64,000 bases of DNA from Clostridiaceae bacterium (lineage in GTDB: Bacteria; Bacillota; Clostridia; Lachnospirales; Lachnospiraceae), in contig CAJTGE010000019.1 in assembly GCA_910575795.1 (NCBI GenBank), forward strand, positions 1 through 64,000. The letters are read 5' to 3'. The position numbers and the translations under genes were made by a program. The notes under the pieces are model-generated. The model had not been told where the DNA came from and searched no databases. It saw only the letters and a program-made list of their open reading frames with translations. Every line of letters begins with the position of its first letter. Position 1 is the first letter of the stretch. Positions 46,058 to 55,367 of the stretch are shown here, one piece after another.

Positions 46058-46740
46058 ATGATGAAACAGATCGCCGCGGCGTTTCTCACAGTTGCCATCC
46101 TATGTTCATCTTTGCCAGCAGTTTCCCTTGCATATGACGTAAACGAACATGACGCTTACCTGGAACAGGTTCTCTTCGGCAGAGAGGACTATATAACATT
46201 GCAGTAGGAAGAGATAAAGAACAAAATTATGATGCTCGAATACGCCTCTTATCTGGCCATTGACCAGTCCGGGGGCAATGGGGAAGAAAAATTAAATTTT
46301 TTGAAAAGTAAGAAGGCCAGACATCTGCCAAAACTGGCGGAGTTTGATTTGACAGGCATATTTTATGGAAATCACAGGAATTATACACACAGAGGATGGG
46401 ATTATGCGTATCCGGTTCCGAAAGATGAATCGCAGGACAAGGCGAACTGGCCGGCCCGAAAGAACATACTGCGATCCACGGTAAACAAAGTTTGTGACTT
46501 CGGAGACCGGAATCAGTACAGAAGAAAAATTCAGGGAATATCACGGCTATGCAAAGAGGCGAATGGAGATCCTTGTCAGTTACATCCCCCTTCTGCTCAA
46601 AAATGAGACGTTCTTCAGGGAGAAGTTTTCAGATAAATCAAAAATGCATATGAAATACGACAGCTATATGTCGCATTCCATATGTTATCTTAAATTTGCA
46701 GCAAAAAGAGCGCCGCAAGGCGGACAGGGCGTTTCATTCA
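46058..46740 (+). pseudogene. Secreted-protein pseudogene with stop codon and frameshift
   Basis: The frame opens with ATGATG overlapping the previous stop and encodes a clear signal peptide (KQIAAAFLTVAILCSSLPAVSLA). An in-frame TAG stands at 46205-46207, after which the frame continues (EEIKNKIMMLEYASYL). Near 46495-46530 the coding sense moves to the next frame (GISTEEKFREYHGYAKRR). At least two lesions, so this is a pseudogene. The family is not recognised. It probably formed a pair with the split lipoprotein upstream. Confidence 0.75.
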
Positions 46741-46742
46741 CA

Positions 46743-46785
46743 ATGTACTCACAAAATCAGGGGCGGAGAGACTCCGAGAGTACAT
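46743..46785. repeat. GAGTACAT hairpin repeat, third copy
   Basis: ATGTACTC (46743-46750) and GAGTACAT (46778-46785) around a GGGGCGGAGAG core, directly before the YciI-like gene. Confidence 0.55.
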
Positions 46786-46809
46786 TTATACAAAAACGGA
46801 GGTAACAGC

Positions 46810-47109
46810 ATGGAAAAATGGTTATATGTCATGACCATAAAAAAGGGAAAAACGTACAACAAGGTTACAAAAGCAGTCATTACAAGACACGTAGAGAACT
46901 TAAAGCATTTAGATGAAGCGGAAAAAATCCTGCTCTGCGGTCCGCTAAAAGGCTGCCCCGGCGTAGCCGGCATGGTTATTTTCAAAACAACAAGCTACGA
47001 GGAGGCCGAGGCCCTGTGCAGGCAGGAGCCGCTTGTCACTGAGGGATATGCAACATATACGCTGGCATCCCTGCAGGTAGCGGATAAAGATAACAACTAT
47101 CTGCTGTGA
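46810..47109 (+). CDS. YciI-like small protein
   Basis: A 99-residue protein of the dimeric alpha+beta barrel YciI type: beta strand MEKWLYVMTIKK, a helix-containing HVENLKHLDEAEKILLCGPLKG segment, a strand GMVIFKTTSYEEAEALCRQEPLV and a short C-terminus. The family includes muconolactone isomerase-like and stress-related proteins; function here is unknown. CGGAGG precedes the start at 46810; the in-frame upstream extension runs through a repeat and is rejected. Confidence 0.8.
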   Translation: MEKWLYVMTIKKGKTYNKVTKAVITRHVENLKHLDEAEKILLCGPLKGCPGVAGMVIFKTTSYEEAEALCRQEPLVTEGYATYTLASLQVADKDNNYLL

Positions 47110-47136
47110 CAATAGCAAGCGGGCGTTTTTCTTCCT

Positions 47137-47300
47137 GTTACTGTTCACACCCCTGCCGGGCTGTGCCCAGTAACACGCTTCGCGATGCACACAAACCGCA
47201 AAAAACGCGGTTTGGCGCCGCTGCCCTCGGGTTTTCCGTGACTTTCGCTGCGCTGCACTCACAAAAAACACCTCGCATTGGCTGGTGTGTGAACAGTAAC
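47137..47300. repeat. Hairpin element with GTTACTGTTCACA ends
   Basis: GTTACTGTTCACACC at the left and GGTGTGTGAACAGTAAC at the right, 164 bases overall, with internal CCGCAAAAAACGCGG-type stems. It fills most of the gap before the topoisomerase genes; the sequence resembles the GTAACAGTTCAGA family at its ends. Confidence 0.55.
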
Positions 47301-47339
47301 CCCTTCCTTCCTCTTAGCTTCCCTCAAAGGAAAACCGAC

Positions 47340-47367
47340 TTGCCAAAACCAAAATTTTATGTAATAA
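47340..47367 (+). promoter_or_regulatory. Candidate topoisomerase promoter
   Basis: TTGCCA at 47340-47345 and TAATAA at 47362-47367 with a 16-base spacer, about 160 bases before the first topoisomerase gene. Weak. Confidence 0.3.
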
Positions 47368-47528
47368 TTATCCGCACAGGCAAGCTGCGCGGAAAAAGCG
47401 GATGGAGATTTGCACGGTACATATTACACAGGCAGTCTCCGTCTTTTTATGCACAGGCCCGCGCAGGGGAATCTGCAGCCCGGCCCTTTTGGCGGGCCGC
47501 AGGGATTTGAAGGAACAGGAGTCATTTT

Positions 47529-49451
<1,923 letters not shown>

Positions 49452-49463
49452 GAGAGGAAGGAT

Positions 49464-51704
49464 ATGGCAGAACGAATTATAACAACCGAATACTCAGAGG
49501 AAATGCAGCGCAGCTACATGAATTACTCCATGAGCGTGATCACGGCCCGCGCCATCCCGGACGCCCGGGACGGCCTAAAGCCGGTGCAGCGGCGCGTGCT
49601 GTACGATATGAGCGAGCTGCGCTTAGGCCACGACAAGCCGCACAGGAAGTCGGCGCGTATCGTGGGAGATACCATGGGTAAATACCACCCCCACGGCGAC
49701 AGCTCCATCTATGAAACCCTGGTCGTGCTGTCCCAGGAATTCAAAAAAGGAATGGCGCTGGTGGACGGGCACGGCAATTTCGGCTCCATTGAGGGGGACG
49801 GGGCCGCGGCCATGCGCTACACCGAGGCCAGGCTTAAGAAATTCGCCGAAGAGGTGTATTTAAAGGATCTGGACAAGACCGTGCGTTTTGTCCCCAACTA
49901 CGACGAGACGGAACACGAGCCCGAGGTGCTCCCGGTGCGGATCCCGAACCTCCTCGTCAACGGCTCCGAGGGCATCGCGGTGGGCATGAGCACCAGCATC
50001 CCGCCCCACAACTTGGGCGAGGTCATTGACACCGTTATCGCCTACATCGACAATCCGCGCCTTGGCGTGCCGGAGCTTCTGGGCATCTTAAAAGGCCCTG
50101 ATTTCCCTACAGGCGGCATTATCGCCAACCAGAGCGAGCTTCCCGCCATCTACGAGACAGGGAGCGGTAAAATAAAGCTGCGGGCAAAGATGGAGGTGGA
50201 GCTCGGAAAGCGCCGGGCGGACCGCGACAAGCTCGTCATCTCCGAGATCCCCTACACCATGATCGGGGCGGGCATCAATAAATGCCTGACGGACATCGCC
50301 GAGCTGGTGGAGTCCAAAAAGCTCCCGGATGTGGTCGACATTTCCAACCAGTCAAACAAAGAGGGAATCCGCATCGTCCTGGAGCTCAAAAAAGATGCGG
50401 ATATTGACAAAATCAAAAATATCCTCTACAAAAAAACCAAGCTGGAGGACACGTTCGGCGTCAACATGCTGGCCATCGTAAAAGGCCGGCCGGAAACCTT
50501 AAGCCTCACAGGGATCCTCGCCAATTACCTGGAATTTCAGTATGAGAACAATACGAGGAAATACAAAGTCCTTCTGGAAAAGGAGCTGGAAAAGAAGGAG
50601 ATCCGCGAGGGCCTGATCGCAGCCTGCGACTGCATTGACTTAATCATCGCCATCCTGCGCGGCGCGAAAAACCTAAAGGACGCCAAAGCCTGCCTCATGA
50701 ACGGCGACATATCCCGGATCCGCTTCCGCGCGCCGGGCTTTGAGGAGGACGCCAAAGCCCTTCATTTTACGGAAAAACAGGCGTCAGCCATCCTGGAGAT
50801 GCGCCTTTACAAGCTGATCGGCCTGGAAATCCTGGCCCTTGAAAAGGAGTATAAGGAAACGCTCAAAAAGATAAAGGAATACGAGAAAATCCTTTCAGGA
50901 AAGAGCTTTATGGACGCGGTGATCAAACAGGATCTCCAGGCAATCAGAGCCGAGTTCGCCGCCCCAAGGCGGACGCAGATCGAGGACGGGGCCGAAGCCG
51001 TGTATGTGGAAACGCCGCAGGAGGTCCGCGAGGCGGTCTTTGTCATGGATCGCTTCGGCTACAGCCGTCTCCTCGACCGGGCCGTCTACGAGCGCAACCG
51101 CGAAAGCGTGGAGGCAGAGCATGCGTGCGTCATCCCCTGCCTAAGCGACGATAAGATCTGCCTGTTCACCGACACCGGGGCCCTGCACCAGGTCAAGGTA
51201 TCGGACATCCCCTGCGGGAAGCTTCGCGACAAAGGCACGCCGATTGACAATTTAAGCAAATTTGACGGGACGAAAGAGCACCCGGTGTATGTCATAAACC
51301 GCGCGGCGCTCTTGAAAGAAACGCTGCTGTTTGCCACCCGGGAGGCCATGATAAAGCTCGTACCCGGAACGGAATTCGAGACAAACAACCGGACCGTGGC
51401 CGCCACCAGGCTCCAGGAGGGCGATCAGCTCCTCAGTATCCAGCCGGCGGGAGGCAAAAACGACATTGTCCTGCAGACCGCGGGCGGCGTATTCTTACGC
51501 TTTCCGCTGGAGGAGATATCGGTCCTTAAGAAAAACTCCAGAGGCGTGCGCGGCATCCGCTTAGAAGAGGGGGATGAGCTGGGCGCTGTCTACCTCCTTG
51601 GCCCGGACGGGGATCAGACCGCGGTCTATAAAGAAAAAACCGTGCATTTAAACCGCCTCAAGATCGGAAAACGGGATGGGAAAGGGAGCAAAGCGCGCGT
51701 ATAG
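49464..51704 (+). CDS. Type IIA topoisomerase subunit A (ParC or GyrA)
   Basis: A 746-residue DNA-cleaving subunit. The active-site Tyr is in AAAMRYTEARL near residue 118. The quinolone-determining region reads GKYHPHGDSSIYETLV with the susceptible Ser and Glu. The C-terminal beta-pinwheel (from about 500) lacks the gyrase box QRRGGKG, which favours ParC. It relaxes or decatenates DNA together with the preceding subunit. AGAGGAAGGAT precedes the start. Confidence 0.93.
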   Translation: MAERIITTEYSEEMQRSYMNYSMSVITARAIPDARDGLKPVQRRVLYDMSELRLGHDKPHRKSARIVGDTMGKYHPHGDSSIYETLVVLSQEFKKGMALVDGHGNFGSIEGDGAAAMRYTEARLKKFAEEVYLKDLDKTVRFVPNYDETEHEPEVLPVRIPNLLVNGSEGIAVGMSTSIPPHNLGEVIDTVIAYIDNPRLGVPELLGILKGPDFPTGGIIANQSELPAIYETGSGKIKLRAKMEVELGKRRADRDKLVISEIPYTMIGAGINKCLTDIAELVESKKLPDVVDISNQSNKEGIRIVLELKKDADIDKIKNILYKKTKLEDTFGVNMLAIVKGRPETLSLTGILANYLEFQYENNTRKYKVLLEKELEKKEIREGLIAACDCIDLIIAILRGAKNLKDAKACLMNGDISRIRFRAPGFEEDAKALHFTEKQASAILEMRLYKLIGLEILALEKEYKETLKKIKEYEKILSGKSFMDAVIKQDLQAIRAEFAAPRRTQIEDGAEAVYVETPQEVREAVFVMDRFGYSRLLDRAVYERNRESVEAEHACVIPCLSDDKICLFTDTGALHQVKVSDIPCGKLRDKGTPIDNLSKFDGTKEHPVYVINRAALLKETLLFATREAMIKLVPGTEFETNNRTVAATRLQEGDQLLSIQPAGGKNDIVLQTAGGVFLRFPLEEISVLKKNSRGVRGIRLEEGDELGAVYLLGPDGDQTAVYKEKTVHLNRLKIGKRDGKGSKARV

Positions 51705-51723
51705 GAGACGCCGCGGCTGTTCT

Positions 51724-51754
51724 GTCACAGTTCAGATAATCTCTGAACTGTGAC
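51724..51754. terminator. GTCACAGTTCAGA hairpin after the topoisomerase genes
   Basis: Arms of 13 bases (GTCACAGTTCAGA / TCTGAACTGTGAC) around a 5-base loop, followed by GCTGTTT. Same family as the hairpins at 9877, 17911 and 43484; here it probably ends transcription. Confidence 0.65.
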
Positions 51755-51955
51755 GCTGTTTCGGATAATTTCGTCAGTTTATCCAAAAAAATGAAGAAAT
51801 ATTATACAAAATGCCTATTTACAAATCTCTGAATCTGGTATATCATTCCCTCAGAACTGAAATCGATATCACAAAACGAACATAGATGTAAAAATGAAAC
51901 GCCGGAAAAAGGAGGCGTCCGCAGATTAAAATAAAGAAAGGAAGGAAATCAGGTT

Positions 51956-52207
51956 ATGCAGAAAATGTATGTAAAATTCAATGATGTGGAGCAGGTGAAG
52001 CATTTTGTAAATGTGGTGAACAGGGTGGAAGCGAATTTTGAAATCGGTTCCGGAAAAAGAGTCGTTGACCCGCGCTCCATACTGGGCGTATTTTCACTTG
52101 ACTTAACACAGCCGCAGGAGCTCCGGTGTGATTCCGACGAGCTGCCGTTGGCTGATGCGTTCATGGCGTTTCACTGCAATGAAGACCGGCGTGCAGAGAG
52201 GGTGTAA
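51956..52207 (+). CDS. HPr-like domain protein without the catalytic His
   Basis: An 83-residue protein with the HPr fold pattern: an initial strand, the VKHFVNVVNRVEANFEI helix, and SILGVFSLDLTQ, which corresponds to the HPr regulatory site; Ser41 is in place of HPr Ser46. The phosphocarrier His of the GxHARP motif is missing, as in Bacillus Crh. Sugar transport phosphorelay is therefore unlikely, whereas regulation through the Ser is possible. GAAAGGAAGG precedes the start. It overlaps or abuts the HAD gene. Confidence 0.75.
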   Translation: MQKMYVKFNDVEQVKHFVNVVNRVEANFEIGSGKRVVDPRSILGVFSLDLTQPQELRCDSDELPLADAFMAFHCNEDRRAERV

Positions 52208-53038
52208 ATGGAACGCAGAATCATCTTTCTGGACATCGACGGGACGCTCACAGAGCCGGGCAGGAACGAGCCGCCCGAATCGGCGGCGGAAGCGGTCCGC
52301 CGGGCCAGGGAGCGCGGACACTGCGTATTCCTGTGTACCGGGAGGAACTATGACATGCTCCTCCCGCTTTTAAATTACGGATTTGACGGAGTCGTGGCGA
52401 GCTCTGGCGGCTATATCGAGTTCGGAAGGGCGATCCTCTACGACTGTCCCATGACCGGGAAACAGCAGGAACGCGCCATGCGGATCTTAAGAGAGAGAGG
52501 AATCTACTGCACGGTAGAGTGCATGGACGGCTCCTATACGGACGAGGGCTTTAAAGAGTACCTTCGCGCCCATGCCTCGCAGGCAGGCTACAGCGACTTG
52601 CTCCGCTGGAGGGAGCAGATCGAGGAATCCTTACATATCCGCCCCATGCGGGAATACCGGGGCCAGCCCGTGTATAAGATCGTTGTCATGAGCCCCTCAA
52701 AAGAAGCCTTCACAGAGGCCGGAGAGCTCCTGGCCGCTGACTTTGACCTCTGTATACAGGAAGAAAACAGGAATGGATTTACAGGCGCGGAGATCGTCAA
52801 CCGCCAGTTTGACAAAGGACGGGCGGTAAAACGCGTGTGCGAATACCTTGGCGTCCCGCTCAATGCCTCCGTGGCGATTGGCGACAGCATGAACGATAAA
52901 GAGATGCTTGAGACAGCCGGGCTGTCGATCTGTATGGGAAACGGCAGCGAAGCGCTCAAGCGCCTGGCCGACGACGTGTGCCCGTCCGTGCGGGAGGATG
53001 GGATTTACCACGCGTTCCGGAAGCATCAGTTGATATGA
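52208..53038 (+). CDS. Cof-type HAD phosphatase
   Basis: A 276-residue haloacid-dehalogenase-fold hydrolase of the Cof/YidA type. Motif I DIDGTLT (Asp 9 and 11), motif II SSGG near 65, motif III Lys in FDKGRAVKRV and motif IV IGDSMNDKEM near 220. A Cof cap domain occupies about 80-190. These cytoplasmic enzymes dephosphorylate sugar phosphates, FMN and other metabolites; the substrate is not predictable. It starts directly after the HPr-like gene stop and is likely co-translated with it. Confidence 0.92.
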   Translation: MERRIIFLDIDGTLTEPGRNEPPESAAEAVRRARERGHCVFLCTGRNYDMLLPLLNYGFDGVVASSGGYIEFGRAILYDCPMTGKQQERAMRILRERGIYCTVECMDGSYTDEGFKEYLRAHASQAGYSDLLRWREQIEESLHIRPMREYRGQPVYKIVVMSPSKEAFTEAGELLAADFDLCIQEENRNGFTGAEIVNRQFDKGRAVKRVCEYLGVPLNASVAIGDSMNDKEMLETAGLSICMGNGSEALKRLADDVCPSVREDGIYHAFRKHQLI

Positions 53039-53128
53039 TGGCGCGGGCAGGAGGGAAGCGCAGCCCGGATCTAAATCATTTTTAGAAATCAATTCAAAAA
53101 TCCGTCAGAAATCCGTCAGGAATATGTA

Positions 53129-53157
53129 TTGACTTCATCCCGCCAAAGTGATATGAT
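53129..53157 (+). promoter_or_regulatory. Strong promoter of the antisense RNA
   Basis: TTGACT (53129-53134) and TATGAT (53152-53157) with a 17-base spacer. Predicted start about 53164. The ATCC-GCCAA-GTGATA block is also found in the promoter at 53883-53911. Confidence 0.75.
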
Positions 53158-53163
53158 AAAGCC

Positions 53164-53270
53164 ATAAATAAAAGGGCGGCGTTATCCGCCGCCCCAAGGC
53201 CATTAATGATTGCGTATGCAATCATCATCTGACCCATCAGGTGCCGTCAAGCTAGCTGATGGGTCATTTG
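53164..53270 (+). ncRNA. Candidate antitoxin RNA, antisense to the small peptide gene
   Basis: From the promoter above, about 107 bases contain three perfect stems: GGGCGGCG/CGCCGCCC (53174-53194), ATGATTGC/GCAATCAT (53206-53225) and TGACCCATCAG/CTGATGGGTCA (53230-53266) followed by TTTGCTG. It is fully complementary to the 3' half and the terminator of the peptide gene on the other strand, as in Gram-positive type I antitoxins of the RatA/SR4 kind. Terminator strength on this strand is modest. Confidence 0.6.
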
Positions 53271-53376
53271 CTGTCTGGCCTCTGCGCCGTTTTATGTAAG
53301 GCTTACATTTTTCAACCAAAGTTGCAAGGTTTAATAGAATGCTTACGATACGGCTAATGATGTCTAATAATCCCAT
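53203..53376 (-). CDS. Small hydrophobic peptide, candidate type I toxin
   Basis: 57 residues starting MGLLDIISRIVSILLNLATL: a hydrophobic N-terminal helix, a Lys/Arg cluster (KPYIKRRR) and a polar acidic tail. AGGAG lies 12 bases before the ATG. A - strand promoter (53530-53502) and a long hairpin leader precede it, and a GC-rich hairpin with TTTTATTT follows (53194-53161). Small membrane peptides with antisense RNA typically act as toxins. The tail codons overlap the RNA stems on the opposite strand. I do not recognise the peptide sequence. Confidence 0.65.
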   Translation of the reverse strand: MGLLDIISRIVSILLNLATLVEKCKPYIKRRRGQTANDPSASLTAPDGSDDDCIRNH

Positions 53377-53407
53377 AGACCCAAGGTTCTCCTTTCTCTG
53401 GTGTTTT

Positions 53408-53459
53408 ACACACCTGTGGCATAGTCTTAAGAAAACTTAAGGCTATCCCAGAGGTGTGT
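53408..53459 (-). promoter_or_regulatory. Long hairpin in the leader of the small peptide gene
   Basis: ACACACCT...CTTAAG pairs with CTTAAG...AGGTGTGT over most of 24 bases with a few mismatches. It lies between the promoter and the ribosome site, where it could limit translation or stabilise the mRNA, as is common for type I toxin messages. Confidence 0.55.
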
Positions 53460-53501
53460 ATCGCCAGATAGGGAGCGCCGCCTGCTTTGCCTGATTGTTC
53501 C

Positions 53502-53530
53502 ATTATAAGGGATGTACGAAAAGAATGGAA
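53502..53530 (-). promoter_or_regulatory. Promoter of the small peptide gene
   Basis: On the - strand TTCCAT (53530-53525) and TATAAT (53507-53502) with a 17-base spacer; start about 53495, giving a leader of about 120 bases. Confidence 0.5.
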
Positions 53531-53709
53531 TACCCTGAAAAAGAAAATTATTATAAAAAGTCTTAACAATTCCTGGCCAGCGCAGACCCGGCGGCCTTCT
53601 TCGCGCCCCATCTCCGGCCGCTGCATCCTTCCCAGCTTTATCCAGCGAATCGCCCTCGTTGATTCCAAATTCACCCCCTAACCGCGCTATAAAAACTGTC
53701 AGTCAACAA

Positions 53710-53828
53710 CCCCGCTGCAAGCAACGTGGCATCAAACTTGCAACGCTGCAGAGCAGCGGGGTATTTGACCCTCGCGGCAGCCGCCAAATGCGCATGCAGG
53801 CATGCCCACTTGGCTCGTTGCCCGCGGG
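53710..53828. repeat. GC-rich double hairpin
   Basis: CCCCGCTGC (53710-53718) pairs with GCAGCGGGG (53753-53761), followed by a second stem between CCCTCGCGG and CCCGCGGG. No credible gene is present in the 590 bases from 53377 to 53968 other than the - strand promoter and leader described. Confidence 0.5.
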
Positions 53829-53882
53829 AATAAATAACTTGTGCAAAGCGCGCAGGATTTTTCTTGACAGCTCCTAAATTAT

Positions 53883-53911
53883 TTGACATTGATCCGCCAA
53901 TGTGATAAATT
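53883..53911 (+). promoter_or_regulatory. Promoter of the M20 amidohydrolase gene
   Basis: TTGACA (53883-53888), 17 bases, TAAATT (53906-53911). Strikingly similar to the antisense-RNA promoter at 53129-53157 (shared ATCCGCCAA and GTGATA), and followed by a GCCGC/GCGGC stem. Confidence 0.55.
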
Positions 53912-53968
53912 ATTATTAAAATCAAAGAGCCGCGACCGGAAAGAGCGGCATGCCGGCGGAGGGCAGTG

Positions 53969-55255
53969 ATGATGGAGAGATTCGACTATTCAGAGGACAT
54001 AAAAGCATGTATCGGGAGAAACCGGGAGGAGATTGTGCGTCTGGGGCGCGAATTATTTCGCTTCCCTGAACCTGGCTTCAGGGAAGTGAAATCAAACGAG
54101 ATTCTCACTTCTTTTTTATTCCGAAACGGAATCCCGGTCCAAAACGGCCTTGCTCTCACCGGGCTGCGGGCTGATCTCGGGAGCGGGGACGGCTATCACA
54201 TCGCCCTGGTGGCGGATATGGACGCCCTTCTTATTAAAACCGGGGACAGAGAGCTTGCGATCCACTCCTGCGGGCACAGCGTCCAGACCGCCGTGCTGGC
54301 CGGCGTGATGAAGATGTTAAAGGAAAGCGGCCTTGTGGACAGGCTGGGCGGGACGGTCAGCTTTATCGCCGCCCCGGCAGAGGAGTTTATCGACTTAGAG
54401 TACAGGAAAGAGCTGGTGAGGGAGGGAAAGATCCGCTATCTGTCCGGCAAGCAGAACCTGATCGCGGACGGCGTGTTTGACGATATCGACTGCGTGATCT
54501 CCATGCACATAAACGGGGACAGCGGCACGCTCTTTGACGTGGGTTCAGCCCTCGCGGGCTTTATGGTAAAGCGGGCCGTCTTCACCGGACAGGCCGCCCA
54601 TTCCGGCGCGGCTCCGCATCTGGGCCGCAACGCGCTGCACGGGGCCAGCCTGTGCATGGACGCCATTGCTTATATGAAGGATCAGTTCCCGAAGGAGGCA
54701 GGGCTTTCGCTGCACCCGGTTCTCACCTCTGTAAGCGGCGGCGTGAATATCATTCCGGACCGGGCGGTTCTCGAGAGCTACATCCGGGCCAATACCCTGG
54801 ATCAGCTCCTGGAGGCGGGAGAGAAGTTCGACCGGTGCGCAATCCACTGTGCAAAGGCTTTGGGACTGGAATGCGCGATCGGGGACGAGACGGGCTACAT
54901 GCCGCTGAAGCAGTCGGATGCGTTAAACACCGTCGTGCTGCGGCAGATGAAAAAGCTCTGCGGGGACGATGCGATCGTGCGAAACGTCGTTTCCGGGGCC
55001 TCGGGCGACGTGGGCGATCTGGGTTATCTGCTCCCCACGGTACAGTTTGGCTTCTCCGGCGTAAAGGGCCGGATCCACAGCGGCGATTTTGCGATCGCAG
55101 ATGAAGAAAACGCCTATATCCGCACCGCGCAGGTCGTGCTCGGAACGGTCTGCGAGCTTCTGGCCAACCCGGATTTGCAGGTCAGAAACGGGGATTTCGC
55201 AGAGCGGAAGGCCTATTACTTAAAGCGCTGGCTGCGTCAGGACAGCGGCCGCTGA
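53969..55255 (+). CDS. M20-family amidohydrolase
   Basis: A 428-residue zinc peptidase/amidohydrolase. Metal and catalytic motifs: VADMDALL near residue 85, HSCGH near 100, PAEE near 140, and a GQAAHSG dimerisation segment near 210. It resembles aminobenzoyl-glutamate or N-acyl amino acid hydrolases. The start is 53969 or 53972 (GGAGGG before them); a GTG three bases earlier is also possible. It begins the purine region, though a direct purine role is not shown by its sequence. Confidence 0.88.
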   Translation: MMERFDYSEDIKACIGRNREEIVRLGRELFRFPEPGFREVKSNEILTSFLFRNGIPVQNGLALTGLRADLGSGDGYHIALVADMDALLIKTGDRELAIHSCGHSVQTAVLAGVMKMLKESGLVDRLGGTVSFIAAPAEEFIDLEYRKELVREGKIRYLSGKQNLIADGVFDDIDCVISMHINGDSGTLFDVGSALAGFMVKRAVFTGQAAHSGAAPHLGRNALHGASLCMDAIAYMKDQFPKEAGLSLHPVLTSVSGGVNIIPDRAVLESYIRANTLDQLLEAGEKFDRCAIHCAKALGLECAIGDETGYMPLKQSDALNTVVLRQMKKLCGDDAIVRNVVSGASGDVGDLGYLLPTVQFGFSGVKGRIHSGDFAIADEENAYIRTAQVVLGTVCELLANPDLQVRNGDFAERKAYYLKRWLRQDSGR

Positions 55256-55297
55256 TGCAGCACACGGGGGACGTTCCCCCTGCCCGATAGTAAGGAT

Positions 55298-55334
55298 CTG
55301 TCCCGAAATTAATTGCGAATTTATTTTGAGACAG
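55298..55334. promoter_or_regulatory. Imperfect palindrome upstream of the phosphorylase gene
   Basis: CTGTCCCGAAATTAATT and AATTTATTTTGAGACAG are inverted copies with three mismatches around a 3-base centre, 34 bases before the gene. Could be an operator; no purine riboswitch fold is visible here. Confidence 0.4.
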
Positions 55335-55367
55335 TTCTCAAGCATACATTTTTAAAGGAGGACGATT

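Larger units (their letters stand above)
43784..46061 (+). pseudogene. Lipoprotein gene split by two hairpin elements
   Basis: The first part (43784-44005) encodes a signal peptide with lipobox ITGC and a Ser/Asn-rich linker. The second part (44265-46061) continues in the same frame after the 259-base insertion: codons ACT AGT stand on both sides, and deleting the insert plus one ACTAGT gives an uninterrupted 672-codon frame. In the present sequence the frame stops inside the element at 44029. The distal half (ATG at 44394) could still be translated but would lack the signal peptide. The body is helical with repeated Tyr/Ala-Glu motifs (TPR-like); family unknown. Probably inactive as a surface protein. 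Confidence 0.85.

Noticed and set aside
44394..46061. Independent gene of 555 residues
   Set aside because: It is the distal part of a lipoprotein gene split by an insertion; excision in silico restores one frame from 43784.
46229..46606. Independent gene of 125 residues
   Set aside because: It is the segment between a stop codon and a frameshift of the pseudogene 46058-46740.
47106..47510. Open frame of 134 residues before the topoisomerase genes
   Set aside because: It runs through a long inverted-repeat element, has no proper ribosome site and an unlikely protein composition.
53671..53925. Open frame of 84 residues on the - strand
   Set aside because: It runs across a double hairpin and through the promoter of the M20 gene; composition is not protein-like.
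55256..55367. Purine riboswitch upstream of deoD
   Set aside because: The conserved purine aptamer core is not visible; only a simple palindrome and a GGGGGACGTTCCCCC stem are present.
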